The notes under the pieces were generated by a model. It saw only the letters and a list, made by a program, of their open reading frames with translations. It ran no database searches and was not told the DNA's origin. A stretch of 64,000 bases of DNA from Pinus tabuliformis. Its lineage: Eukaryota; Streptophyta; Pinopsida; Pinales; Pinaceae. Positions 47,945-57,960 of the stretch are shown in pieces (positions within the stretch are counted from its first letter, which is position 1; each line of letters starts with the position of its first letter). Location: the NCBI GenBank assembly GCA_031772625.1, contig CM062819.1, positions 1,228,563,070 to 1,228,627,069 on the forward strand. Direction: 5' to 3'. The translations under genes were made by a program, and so were the position numbers.

Positions 47945-49259
47945 GCACTAAGATGTCTTTTTACATGCAATCTTAATTCCTACATTAATTGTCAACCCGA
48001 GGCAAGTCTTTTTATTTAAAGAGTGTTAGCACTATATATGCAGTGAAATCATAGGTTAACTAATAAAAAATCATTGCAATTGCTAATGACTATCTTCTTC
48101 AAACTCCATCCAAACAACTCCGAAAGCAATTCACAACACACTCTCCAATTCTACATAACCTATCATGAAAGAAACTGGATATGAGTACAACTCGTAAAGA
48201 ATCACACTCGACAGTCTTAAATAGAATTGGAGCTAATTCGCTCACTCATGAAAGAGAACTGTAACAATTGACAACAATGGTAATTGAACAAAAATTCCAA
48301 ATTGAACAACAAATTTGAATTGAACAACAAATGATACTGGAATAACAAATGATATCTAAATAGAAAATGATTGTAGAAGCATAAAGTGATCAATTCTATC
48401 TCTGAAATCTATGGTAACACTACTTTTTAAATGAACAACGATCTGAGCTGGAACTAGCATAACCAATTCAATCAAAAGTATTACTCGCATATAACACATG
48501 GATCAATCCAAATCTAGAACATCATAATCAAACTGAATTGACAATCCTTACAATAATCAAACGTAATATTAACTTACCATTAACAAGAAATCAAGAATGA
48601 AATAGAAAATATTATGAAACAGGTGAAGTAGTAGATCTTCCCTTGACTGGGCCCAGAGTCGTCGGAAGTCTCCGCTAAGAGATACTCATAATATAACTAT
48701 GAGTTAAACGTAGTCTCTCTTCATTAAATAAGTAACCAAGTTACAACATCCAAGATAACAATATTATATGTCAAAAAGAATAATTACAAACTGTGAAATT
48801 CTAAACTCTCTGTAGTTTTTCTTTCTGACCTTATATACTACATTTAGAAATTAAATAAATAAAAGCAAATCCTCAGGATCAGGGGATCCTGAGGATTTCG
48901 CTATACTTGATCTGATTCTGTCATAAAATAGTCATTGGTTTGGCCTGTCTTTCGTTGTCCTGCCTTGCCTCTGATGTTATCATTTTCCCTTATGAGATGT
49001 TGCCATTATATCGATTGAGCAGCTATCAATCAATTAGTGACTTCTGCACATAAAGATAGTAAAAATTAGTTTTTCCTGCTTAGATTCGTCTAATTTGTTA
49101 CTGATTACTTTTACTTGACTTTAGCTATTATTTCCTCTACTTTTATTCATAAATAGAGATAATCATGTGAGGATGAGTGCTAAATAAAACTATTACCAAG
49201 GAGAAAACATACCTTTTTCTTGATCCAACATACTCCACAGCTTACCATGTTGCATGATG
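47945..49259. other. AT-rich spacer between ORF X and ORF Y
   Basis: No coding region is supported. It holds a perfect hairpin (48867-48898), annotated separately. On the - strand a good 5' splice-like AAAAAG|GTATGT occurs at 49212, but the only candidate acceptor near ORF Y has a purine-rich upstream stretch, so an intron joining the two ORFs is not claimed. Confidence 0.5.
48867..48898. repeat. Perfect 14-bp inverted repeat (hairpin, 4-nt loop)
   Basis: The arms are AAATCCTCAGGATC and GATCCTGAGGATTT separated by AGGG. No T-run follows and no neighbouring gene needs it. It could be a snap-back element or simple palindrome. Confidence 0.9.
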
Positions 49260-49937
49260 TCATGCAATTAAATGGTTGAGGTGTAGCTGAGTTAGGGAAT
49301 AGGCAGGATATACCTCCTCTTTATAAATTCTAAAGACATTTTTCTTCTTAAGTACAGCAAAATCCTGGTTAACATCTTGATCCTTCAAGTTATAGTTACT
49401 GTGATACTTATCTGTAGGATACCATATGATTGGAGTTCTATACCAACATCTTATCCATTCAGGCCCCATGGTTAAGAGCATGTTACTGTACTTATGGAAA
49501 CGAGAGAAGGCAACTTTAAAGTTTCGGTATCCAAATGGTTCTCAGTTTCTAACAGTAGTGCCAGAGACTTCCCACCTTTGTCTGGATGCAAACAAGGCTT
49601 CCTCCTTAATCTCTTAGAAGTACTCCTTTCCAACTTGTATAATATCTGTGTGAAATTTCCCTCATTGGCCCACAAAACCATCTCTCTTCATGAATTGCTT
49701 GTTCTTGATAGAGAGATGCAGGGGTTTTGTAGATTCCCCTCTAACCCATAGGTCGATTCCATATTCACACTTTATAAAAGAATTGTGAGCCTTGGCCCAC
49801 TTGAGTTGGTTAGTAGAAAAAGAGAAAAATGCCTGGAATTGGACATCCGCTATAAAGGGGCTAGGGTTGTTGTCTCTATCATCTTCCAGAAAGAAATTGT
49901 GCATATAAAGTTCACAGAGGAAGCGATGTACTTGCCG
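49260..49937 (-). pseudogene. ORF X, C-terminal piece
   Basis: A single - strand frame reads from the Copia-2 boundary to a TGA at 49260-49262 with three in-frame stops and no frameshift. It begins VHRFLCELYMHNFFLED, includes FIADVQFQAFFSFSTNQLKW, IKCEYGIDLWVRGESTKPLH and MGPEWIRCWYRTPIIWYPTD, and ends QLHLNHLIA. It looks like a folded domain rich in aromatic residues. I cannot assign a family. Linkage to the piece at 54995-55563 is inferred from strand, frame-openness and position on the two sides of Copia-2. Confidence 0.6.
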
Positions 49938-51479
49938 TGTTGGAAATAATACTGAGAGGGGGGGGTGAATCAGTATTATCAGATCAATAAAACTTTTCCA
50001 ATTTTCATGCTCAGAAACATATACGCGACTTCAGTTAAGTGAACCCGCATGTACACGCGACTGTGTCTAAAGCAACTAGCGTATATTCAGAGATCTTATG
50101 ATTCAGTTAGCTTATCTTCAGTAAATGCATCAGAACATTATTAACCATATTAACAGTAAACAGGTAGAGTATAACAGAACAGATCATCACACATAAGGCA
50201 CACACATGAACACCATGATATAAGGTGGAAACCCAATGTGGGTGAAAACCACCTGCTGCAATTTGTTTCTATCTTCCTTTAATAAGAAACTTCTTTTACA
50301 ATGTACTGGTGCAGTCCTTTACCAGCACGCAGGCTACAATCTGCAGAGGGCTACAACCCTCATAGTTCTTGTACTAGCCGATCCATTTACTAGTACGTAG
50401 GTGCCAACACTACATAAGGCTACAACCTTCACTCGTTTTCCAGCTGCTCCTGGAAGGGAGCTACAACCCCCTTTGGCTCTTGTACTGGCTGATATATTTA
50501 CCAGTACGTAGGTGCCGGCCTACAATCTTCCCGGGACCACATTTCATACATTTTCATACTGGATCCATGAAACAATCACCATTGTAGAACAACCTGCATC
50601 ATCAATCTCTGAATCACCCAATACTGAATCACTAAAACCCAGACAACATAACAACAGCCAGATCCAACTCCATCTTCATACTTCACATTGTATACGCTAC
50701 TTTGACGAACCCAACCTGCGTGTATACGCTCTTTTACCAAAGGCAACCCGCGTACAGATCTGTAAATTCAAACTTAAGACTCCGCAGCTATATCAAGCAT
50801 CAAAACAAACCCAGATCATAACAATAAACATGCGTCAATAGATCTAGTCTATTCACAGTCAAACCATATGAAGATAATCATTCCAAGCCTTGAGATCTCG
50901 TTCCATCGTTCATCATCCTCCACATGAGTGAAACCTTGGTTCAGATCACCAACCCATAACCAGCATTTGGATCTCACACTTCCTCAAATCTTCATCACTC
51001 ACACCCACTCACACAATGCTTACTATCACTTGCCTAATGATCTTCTCCTTATATAGCCTTAGGCCTTGTTCAATACCAAGAGCCAAAACCATAGAAATCC
51101 AATACCATCATCTTCAAAACTAGGAATCAACACGTCCGTCGAGACACCAAGGTCCAAAACCATAGGCACAACTTCCAAGGAATAACCGCCGTGGACCAAA
51201 GATAAGTTTTCCACATACACGCGCTTTTACTGAAGCCAACCAGCGTGTACACGTGACTTGATATATAGAGAACCTGCATATACTCGACTTGGTATATAGT
51301 GAACCTGCTTGTATACGCGACTTGGGCTTAACGAACCTGTGTGTATGAACTTTCGTGGCATGTTGTACTAAGATCTGTCCTCTGATTAAGTTGCCATCAC
51401 CTGTACCAACCTCTAAGCACCTGTACCAACCTCTGAGTGAGTTGCCATCAAGGACAACACTTGAATCATAATGCCAACA
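49938..51479 (-). repeat. Copia-2 left LTR (3' LTR)
   Basis: It contains repeated CG-rich phrases TATACGCGACTT and GAACCYGCGTGTA (about 50020-50080, 50690-50760 and 51215-51350). The 109-codon frame at 50512-50841 exists in both LTRs only because they are near-identical. Confidence 0.94.
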
Positions 51480-52342
51480 ATCTCCCCCTTTGGACTTGAT
51501 GGCAACCACCACACCAAGTCACTCTCCCCCTTTGACATCAAGGGCAAAGGGTGGACCAAGATATTCTCTTCTTTGGTATACCTTCTGCTGTCCATACTCC
51601 CCCTGAGTACCTGCTGAAATCTCCAAATGTGCTCCCCTTTTGTGTATGCCAAAGTGTACCAATCTATCCATCCTGCTCTTGCTGAATTGTGCTGTTCATG
51701 CTCCCCTTGACTGTAGGCAAGATCTGCAAAAGATGTTCTTCAAGAAGAACAAAGACTTATACATTATAGAAGACCTTCCTATCACCAAAAGACTTAATAC
51801 ATACATTCATCACCCAACCTAGTGGGGATATACCAATATTGACTCATCCACCTAACCATGTGGAGATACATTAAGAGTTTACTCATGATAAGACATGAAC
51901 ATTACATCATTCATCCCAGGCATAGTGGGGAAACCAACATAGGCCGTTACATGACCTTGACATCATAAAAGAGATATCACAAAAGAGATACATGACATAG
52001 TGATGAAGTATCAAGACTTATGAAAGCCACCAGCAGCATCATGATCTGTACCATAAGCATCAGCCTGCAATACCAGCAAGATGTATCATTCAGCTTCATA
52101 GACTTTATCAACAACTTCTAACCATAATGCCAACAATGCATTATTTGAAGTATATGCTCCCCCTGAGCAAGTATCAAGACATTTCCAGACATCCTCAGTA
52201 GACTGTAACTGTTAACCAATAGAGCATATACTGGACTGGATCATATCAGACCCCTTTTCTGAGTCTGTCCCCACTGCTTTTTCACAAACTGACATATACG
52301 CGACTTTGCAGTGTGAAACTCGCGTATATACGCGGCTTTCCT
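51480..52342 (-). promoter_or_regulatory. Copia-2 3' region: polypurine tract plus reiterated tracts
   Basis: On the - strand CAAAGGGGGAGAT abuts the 3' LTR. Similar tracts (AGGGGGAG or close variants) recur at about 51522, 51597, 51630, 51700, 52156 and 52392, in the same order and spacing style as in Copia-1. A TATACGCGACTTTGC/GCGTATATACGCGG block lies at 52291-52340. No coding region is supported here. Confidence 0.8.
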
Positions 52343-53413
52343 TCATGAAACTTGCGTATGAGAATTAGAACACTGAAGTTTTACACCTTCAGCTCCCCCT
52401 GAGTCTGTTATGTCTGTGCTGTGCTGAGTACCCTGTGCTGTGCCACATCTTTCTGACTGAACTTCCTTCTTCTTCCATATCTTCAAGCATGTTGATGATT
52501 TCTTTTTATCATGAGATTTGTTCCTGCAATCTTTTGCTCTATGTCCAAACTTGTTACATGCATAGCATCTTACATGTTTCATATTCCTCCTATAACAATC
52601 GGCAGCTTTGTGACCAAACATATTGCAAGAAAAGCAATATCCATTAAAGTACCTTGAATGTGATGATCTTTCTGCATGATGGTCTTGAAACCTTCTTCTT
52701 CTACATATGGCTGCAACATGTCCAAGATTATGACATACATAACATTCAACATTATTCATGGGAGGGGTAAAAGATTTTCTTTGAGGAGCCTCTTTCCTTG
52801 TTTGTTGATGGAGTTGTCCTTTCATCTCCTTGATGAGCCTTTCAGACTTTTCATTAGAGTTTCTTGTCTTACTTTGTGAACCAGATTCACCTTCAATAGA
52901 CTCATGAAAACCAAGTCCAGTTTTGATAGCAGGGGACCTTTGACTACTAAGAATGTCATCCAAGACTTTAGAGCTATCTTGAAATCGTAAAAGCGTATCC
53001 TTTTCTTCTAATTTACTTTTCAAGATATTTACCTCAACTTGATGTTGTTCTTCTTTTTCCAGACATTGCTTCTTTAAGGTCTCTTCAGCTTTCCTTCCTT
53101 CATCCAACTGATGCCTTAGTTCGAGGATCTCGTTCTCTTGCTCTTTATTCAGCGCTAGCAGCATTTGTCGAATTCTGGATTCACATTCCAACTGATCTTT
53201 TAATATGATGATTTCTTCTTTGAGGGAATTCTCCCTTTTGCTAGGTAGATCTATGATTTGATCTGGTGCTTCATTTGCTTGTCCATCTTCAATCTGAGGT
53301 GATTCAGGATCTGAGTACTTGCTTCCACTCAATGGCAGGTTGTCATTGTTCCTTTGAGTTGTCTTCTTCTTCTGACGTGCTTTCTTCCCCATTGCTCTAC
53401 GAATCTCCTTCAA
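52343..53413 (-). CDS. gag: Copia-2 Gag-derived coiled-coil protein with three zinc knuckles (356 aa, open)
   Basis: An uninterrupted 356-codon frame starts 26 nt inside the primer site. Domains: a basic N-terminus (GKKARQKKKTTQR, about 8-22); a coiled coil of Glu/Leu/Lys heptads (about 60-150); the motif RSPAIKTGLGFHE (about 163-175) shared with Copia-1 and Copia-4 gag; and three CCHC knuckles, CYVCHNLGHVAAIC, CFSCNMFGHKAADC and CYACNKFGHRAKDC, between about 220 and 300. The capsid (UBN2) domain present in Copia-1 gag is missing, as is any protease. The likely role is RNA binding and oligomerisation in the particle of a helper element. The MKEIRRAM start is inferred; a second Met, MGKKARQ, lies eight codons on. 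It is the only intact multi-domain ORF of the window. Confidence 0.88.
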   Translation of the reverse strand: MKEIRRAMGKKARQKKKTTQRNNDNLPLSGSKYSDPESPQIEDGQANEAPDQIIDLPSKRENSLKEEIIILKDQLECESRIRQMLLALNKEQENEILELRHQLDEGRKAEETLKKQCLEKEEQHQVEVNILKSKLEEKDTLLRFQDSSKVLDDILSSQRSPAIKTGLGFHESIEGESGSQSKTRNSNEKSERLIKEMKGQLHQQTRKEAPQRKSFTPPMNNVECYVCHNLGHVAAICRRRRFQDHHAERSSHSRYFNGYCFSCNMFGHKAADCYRRNMKHVRCYACNKFGHRAKDCRNKSHDKKKSSTCLKIWKKKEVQSERCGTAQGTQHSTDITDSGGAEGVKLQCSNSHTQVS

Positions 53414-53438
53414 GCGATCAAGCTTCTCTGAAGGACCT

Positions 53439-53450
53439 GCTCCGATACCA
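53439..53450 (-). promoter_or_regulatory. Copia-2 primer-binding site
   Basis: The - strand reads TGGTATCGGAGC, one mismatch from the tRNA-iMet complement, two bases inside the 5' LTR. Confidence 0.9.
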
Positions 53451-53452
53451 AT

Positions 53453-54994
53453 TGTTGGAAATAATATTGAGAGGGGGGGGTGAATCAGTATTATCAGATC
53501 AATAAAACTTTTCCAATTTTCATGCTCATAAACATATACGCGACTTCAGTTAAGTGAACCCGCGTGTACACGCGACTGTGTCTAAAGCAACTAGCGTATA
53601 TTCAGAGATCTTATGATTCAGTTAGCTTATCTTCAGTAAATGCATCAGAACATTATTAACCATATTAACAGTAAACAGGTGCAGTATAACAGAACAGATC
53701 ATCACACATAAGGCACACACATGAACACCATGATATAAGGTGGAAACCCAATGTTGGTGAAAACCACCTGCTGCAATTTGTTTCTATCTTCCTTTAATAA
53801 GAAACTTCTTTTACAATGTACTGGTGCAGTCCTTTACCAGCACGCAGGCTACAACCTGCAGAGGGCTACAACCCTCATAGTTCTTGTACTAGCCGATCCA
53901 TTTACTAGTACATAGGTGCCAACCCTACATAAGGCTACAACCTTCACTCGTTTTCCAGCTGCTCCTGGAAGGGAGCTACAACCCCCTTTGGCTCTTGTAC
54001 TGGCTGATATATTTACCAGTACGTAGGTGCCGGCCTACAATCTTCCCGGGACCACGTTTCATACATTTTCATACTGGATCCATGAAACAATCACCATTGT
54101 AGAACAACCTGCATCATCAATCTCTGAATCACCCAATACTGAATCACTGAAACCCAGACAACATAACAACAGCCAGATCCAACTCCATCTTCATACTTCA
54201 CATTGTATACGCTACTTTGACGAACCCAACCTGCGTGTATACGCTCTTCTACCAAAGGCAACCCGCGTACAGATCTGTAAATTCAAACTTAAGACTCCAC
54301 AGCTATATCAAGCATCAAAACAAACCCAGATCATAACAATAAACATGCGTCAATAGATCTAGTCTATTCACAGTCAAACCATATGAAGATAATCATTCCA
54401 AGCCTTGAGATCTCGTTCCATCGTTCATCATCCTCCACATGAGTGAAACCTTGGTTCAGATCACCAACCCATAACCAGCATTTGGATCTCACACTTCCTC
54501 AGATCTTCATCACTCACACCCACTCACACAATGCTTACTATCACTTGCCTAATGATCTTCTCCTTATATAGCCTTAGGCCTTGTTCAATACCAAGAGCCA
54601 AAACCATAGAAATCCAATACCATCATCTTCAAAACTAGGGATCAACACGTCCGTCGAGACACCAAGGTCCAAAACCATAGGCACAACTTCCAAGGAATAA
54701 CCGCCGTGGACCAAAGATAAGTTTTCCACATACACGCGCTTTTACTGAAGCCAACCAGCGTGTACACGCGACTTGATATATAGAGAACCTGCGTATACGC
54801 GACTTGGTATATAGTGAACCTGCTTGTATACGTGACTTGGGCTTAACGAACCTGCGTGTATGAACTTTCTTGGCATGCTGTACTAAGATTTGTCCTCTGA
54901 TTAAGTTGCCATCACCTGTACCAACCTCTGCGCACCTGTACCAACCTCTGAGTGAGTTGCCATCAAGGACAACACTTGAATCATAATGCCAACA
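53453..54994 (-). repeat. Copia-2 right LTR (5' LTR)
   Basis: The same length as its partner, with the same TATACGCGACTT repeats (53535-53580, 54230-54260, 54730-54870). CpG sites are better preserved here than in the left copy. Confidence 0.94.
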
Positions 54995-55563
54995 GCTCGC
55001 TCTGTTCTTTGAAGCACTTGACAAATTCTGGGCTAGTTTTGATTTCCATGGACTTCCCAGCCTTAACATCTTTGATTTTCAGTAGGAGGTATCTTTCTAT
55101 GAGGAATAGTGCATAATTTGTGGCAGGGGCTTTGCATGACAGGGTGTCTGAATAAAGAGAGTAGATAGTCTCCAACTGCTCTTTAACCTTTTGTAATTTG
55201 TCTTGTGCTTTCTCACCTTTTTCTGTTTAGCCTTATACTAAGCAGAGGTCTCATCCTCATTCATTTTGAGTGCCTCAAAATTTTTCTTTAATTCTTGATG
55301 TATACATAGGGGCACTACCTCCTCCTTGTGCTGAGTTAATTCTTGTTGAACCTTTAGTAGTTCATTCTGTAGTCTCCTAATAAATGCCTCCCTTACTAAG
55401 GGAATGTAAGCAGGTGTCTCCTCTGTTTGGGCATCATTATCTTGTCTCTCCATAGACTAAATTTGGACAACAGCTTCGGCTGATTCTTGATTTATGTAAT
55501 AAACAATTGGGATGCTTTTTTCAGCATCAGTATGAACAACAACGTTCACAGTAGGGTAGTCCG
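54995..55563 (-). pseudogene. ORF X, middle piece (coiled coil)
   Basis: From the composite-element boundary the - strand reads YPTVNVVVHTDAEKSIPIVY, a TAG at about 55457, then MERQDNDAQTEETPAYIPLV and a coiled-coil-like stretch (LQNELLKVQQELTQHKEEVV; HQELKKNFEALKMNEDE). After a stop and a +1/-1 shift near 55210 it continues as LQKVKEQLETIYSLYSDTLS and KTSPEFVKCFKEQSEL up to Copia-2. With one GTCCG copy removed, its first codon is in frame with the QT-repeat segment at 63327-64000, so the two are one ORF. Function is unknown. Confidence 0.7.
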
Positions 55564-55887
55564 TGTTATGAAACCAACTCACAAAAAGATAGATCAACGC
55601 CTTAGAATTCAGCCTCTTCGAGGGGGAAACCTCCTTTACATTACATAAATGAACAATTCTTGGATGATACAAATGAAAAGACCTCCTTTCTATGTATAGG
55701 ACTCTAAGGGGTCATAACATAATCAGAGCCGACATAACAATAATAATGTAAGGGAACAATAATAACAACAGTGGGCTTCTATGGGGCACAATAGTAACAA
55801 TAGGGCCACTACATGGGTACATCAATATAATAAGTGGGTTGTACTAATAACAATAAGGGGTTACACCAGTAGTATAGGGGCCTAACA
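55564..55887 (-). repeat. Composite element outer left LTR (LTR1, 3' LTR)
   Basis: 324 bp, TGTTATGAAACC to GGGGCCTAACA. It is followed by the polypurine tract GGAGAGGGGCA on the - strand (about 55888-55899). Confidence 0.93.
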
Positions 55888-55915
55888 TGCCCCTCTCCTT
55901 CAAAAAGCGTTGTCC

Positions 55916-57394
55916 TCAATGCTTGAGTAGTTCTTGATGCTTCTGTATAAAATTCTTGTCCTCCCATGTGGAATCTTCAGTGGGTAAGTTCTTCCACTTG
56001 ATGAGATACTCTGAAACTGATCGATTTCGTAGCTGTCGGGTTCTTGTTTCCGTGACTGCTCTAGGTCCCAATATGATTTTTCCTTCCTTTTCAATTTCTG
56101 GCAATATTGTTTGAATTGGGATCTTTTGCAACTTTTGAATAAGTGGCCATACTTCTTCATCCTTCTTCCATTCATCCCTTGCTTTGTTTATCAAATCTGG
56201 TTGGATAATAGAAATAGCACAAAACAATGCTTCCACATCCTCATCCTTGAAGAGTCTTCCCATTCAGTAAGGTCGCCATTTTTTAAGTGCATGTAGTATT
56301 GCCAACATTTCCTTCTCATAAATAACTTGCTTGAGATGTAGCAGTAAAAATACCTAATCACCTACATCAAAACCTTTTTCACTACGATGTTTATCTACCT
56401 GTTGTTTCATTTGATTTTGCACCGAAGTGGCGTTATCCTTTAAAAGTTGGAGAACTTGTTGTTGATGCTCGATTTAATTTTTCACTGCTTGAACCTTTTT
56501 CTTCTTGATATGTCCTTCTATCTCTAGAGTTTGAGGAGTGGCAATTTCTTCCAATCCTTTACAAGAGATGGTCAGATTCATTTCTTGATGCTCAATGTGA
56601 TCTTTCACTTCTTGAACATTTTTCTTCTTGATATGTCCTTCTATCTTGATAGTTTGAGGAGTGGTAATTTTGACCAATGAATTACAAGATACAGTTGGAT
56701 TCATTTCTTCTTTCTTGGTGTGATCTTTCACTTCTTGCACCTTTTTCTTCTTGATATGTCCTTCTATCTTGAGAGTTTGAAGAGTGGTAATTCTTGCCAA
56801 TGCTTTACAAGATATGGTTTGATTCATTTCTTCTTTCTCTGGGGTGGGGTCCTGGCGTATATCCTCTTCTTTTGGTGTTTCTTGGTCCTTTTCTTCCTCC
56901 TCTTCATATTCTATGTAAAATAATTTCTTCTCAGCACACTTATGACCTTTAGTGCATTTGCTATCACAATTGTAACAGAGCCCTTTTTCTCTTTTTTCTT
57001 CCAATTGTTGTGGTGTAACCCTTGTAGGTTGTGGAAGGCTAGGAGAAACAACACTTCCATCTTTATAGTTGTGAGGGGTATGCTTCCTGGTTTCCATAAT
57101 TTTTCTTTCCAATATGTCACAAAGCCCTTTTACTCTTTCCAATTGTTGTGGTGTTGCTCTCAAGAAGGTGTTGCTCTTTGTTTCCTCATAATGTGCTACC
57201 ATTTCCTCCGTGAAAATTGACCACGTAACAAGTTGTTTACGAGAACAAAGCCCTTCATACCATAAAAATTGATCTGGTTCTAAATATGAAGATGCAATAC
57301 ATACCTTTTGTAACAGTGGTACACAATGTAGATCAAAATATTGCTCCATCTGAAGTATCCAATTTACCGGATCCTTGCCATCAAACTTCCTCAT
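55916..57394 (-). pseudogene. Body A: Gag-repeat-chromodomain fusion ORF with three nonsense codons
   Basis: One continuous frame of 493 codons. Order: gag N-terminus (MRKFDGKDPVNWILQMEQYF); a shortened capsid region in which ATPQQLERVKGLC echoes the later VTPQQLEEKREKGLC; a knuckle CYNCDSKCTKGHKC; an acidic run; three copies of a 41-residue unit (ISCKALARITT, IEGHIKKKKVQEVKDH), 123-bp period; an integrase C-terminal linker scrap (HQQQVLQLLKDN, FDVGD); an RNase H scrap (YEKEMLAILHALKKWRPY); a scrap from between RNase H and integrase (DEDVEALFCAISIIQPD); and a chromodomain (SEYLIKWKNLPTEDSTWEDK). The stops are TAA near 56474, TAG replacing the Trp of GDW near 56356, and TGA near 56266. Catalytic centres are absent. 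Identification of the scraps rests on recall of plant chromovirus polyproteins. Confidence 0.85.
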
Positions 57395-57720
57395 CTTGCT
57401 TTTTCTTGATTTTAGGAGCTCGATCTTGAAACGACTGTAACTTTGTCCTTTTGAATCTTTAAGTTCTGAAATTGTGACCTATAGTAGCCCTCTGTGTCCT
57501 CTTTCTAATGCCACCAATCTGATCCAAATTGGATTCTCCAAGGAAGAGTTATACAAAATCTCCCACAGTGACCTGATTATAGACTAGTTCAGTAGAGCGA
57601 ACTTGTACGACGTGCCACGAATCACTATTCCGACCTTTGGCTCTGAAAAATATATAAAAGAAACTATAGTCCATCCTCTTTCTGTACCTTCTTATGAAAC
57701 TTTGATCCGATACTCAGAGA
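57395..57720 (-). other. Body A 5' untranslated remnant
   Basis: It matches the leader of element C (for example CTGATTATAGACTAGTTCAGTAG and CCTCTTTCTGTACCTTCTTA). It stops at GATACTCAGAGAG, where the sequence passes directly into the middle of an LTR. The primer site and the remaining leader are deleted. Confidence 0.85.
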
Positions 57721-57932
57721 GAAAAGACCTCCTTTCTATATATAGGAGTCTAAGGGTCATAACATAATCAGAGCCGACATAACAATAATAATGTAAGGGC
57801 ACAATAATAACAATAGTGGGCTTCTATGTGGCACAATAGTAACAATATGGGCACTACATGGGTATATCAATATAGTAAGTGGGTTGTACTAATAACAATA
57901 AGGGGTTACACTAGTAGTATAGGGGCCTAACA
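57721..57932 (-). repeat. Partial middle LTR (LTR2) shared by bodies A and B
   Basis: It corresponds to LTR1 from GAAAAGACCTCC to GGGGCCTAACA; the first roughly 110 bp on the + strand are missing. The junction lies in a GAGAGAAAAG stretch common to leader and LTR, so a microhomology-type deletion is likely. Confidence 0.88.
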
Positions 57933-57960
57933 TGCCCCTCTCCTTCAAAAAGCATTGTCC

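Larger units (their letters stand above)
49938..54994 (-). mobile_element. Copia-2: young, pol-less Sirevirus-derived element
   Basis: It is 5057 bp on the - strand with two LTRs of exactly 1542 bp (49938-51479 and 53453-54994), starting TGTTGGAAATAAT and ending ATGCCAACA. Reading them side by side I count about 25 substitutions (near 1.6%) and no indel. Primer site and polypurine tract are present. The interior is only 1973 bp and encodes one ORF, a coiled-coil/zinc-knuckle gag fragment. The capsid part of gag and all of protease, integrase, RT and RNase H are absent. LTR termini and the PPT array resemble Copia-1, so it is a related non-autonomous derivative that would need enzymes in trans. 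Flanking pentamers, TGCCG and GCTCG, do not match exactly. It splits ORF X. Confidence 0.92.

Noticed and set aside
47948..49212. Possible intron joining ORF X and ORF Y (GTATGT at 49212, TTAG at 47948)
   Set aside because: The acceptor has a purine-rich upstream stretch, ORF X already ends in a stop at 49260, and frame continuity cannot be shown.
50512..50841. 109-codon frame conserved at 50512-50841 and 54027-54356
   Set aside because: Both lie at the same place in the two near-identical LTRs of Copia-2; conservation reflects LTR identity, not selection.
56720..57220. Hydrophobic + strand frames (FFLFWGGVLAYILFFWCFLVL and similar) looking like membrane proteins
   Set aside because: They are antisense shadows of the Lys/Glu-rich gag-repeat ORF; Phe/Leu-rich translation is expected opposite Glu/Lys codons.
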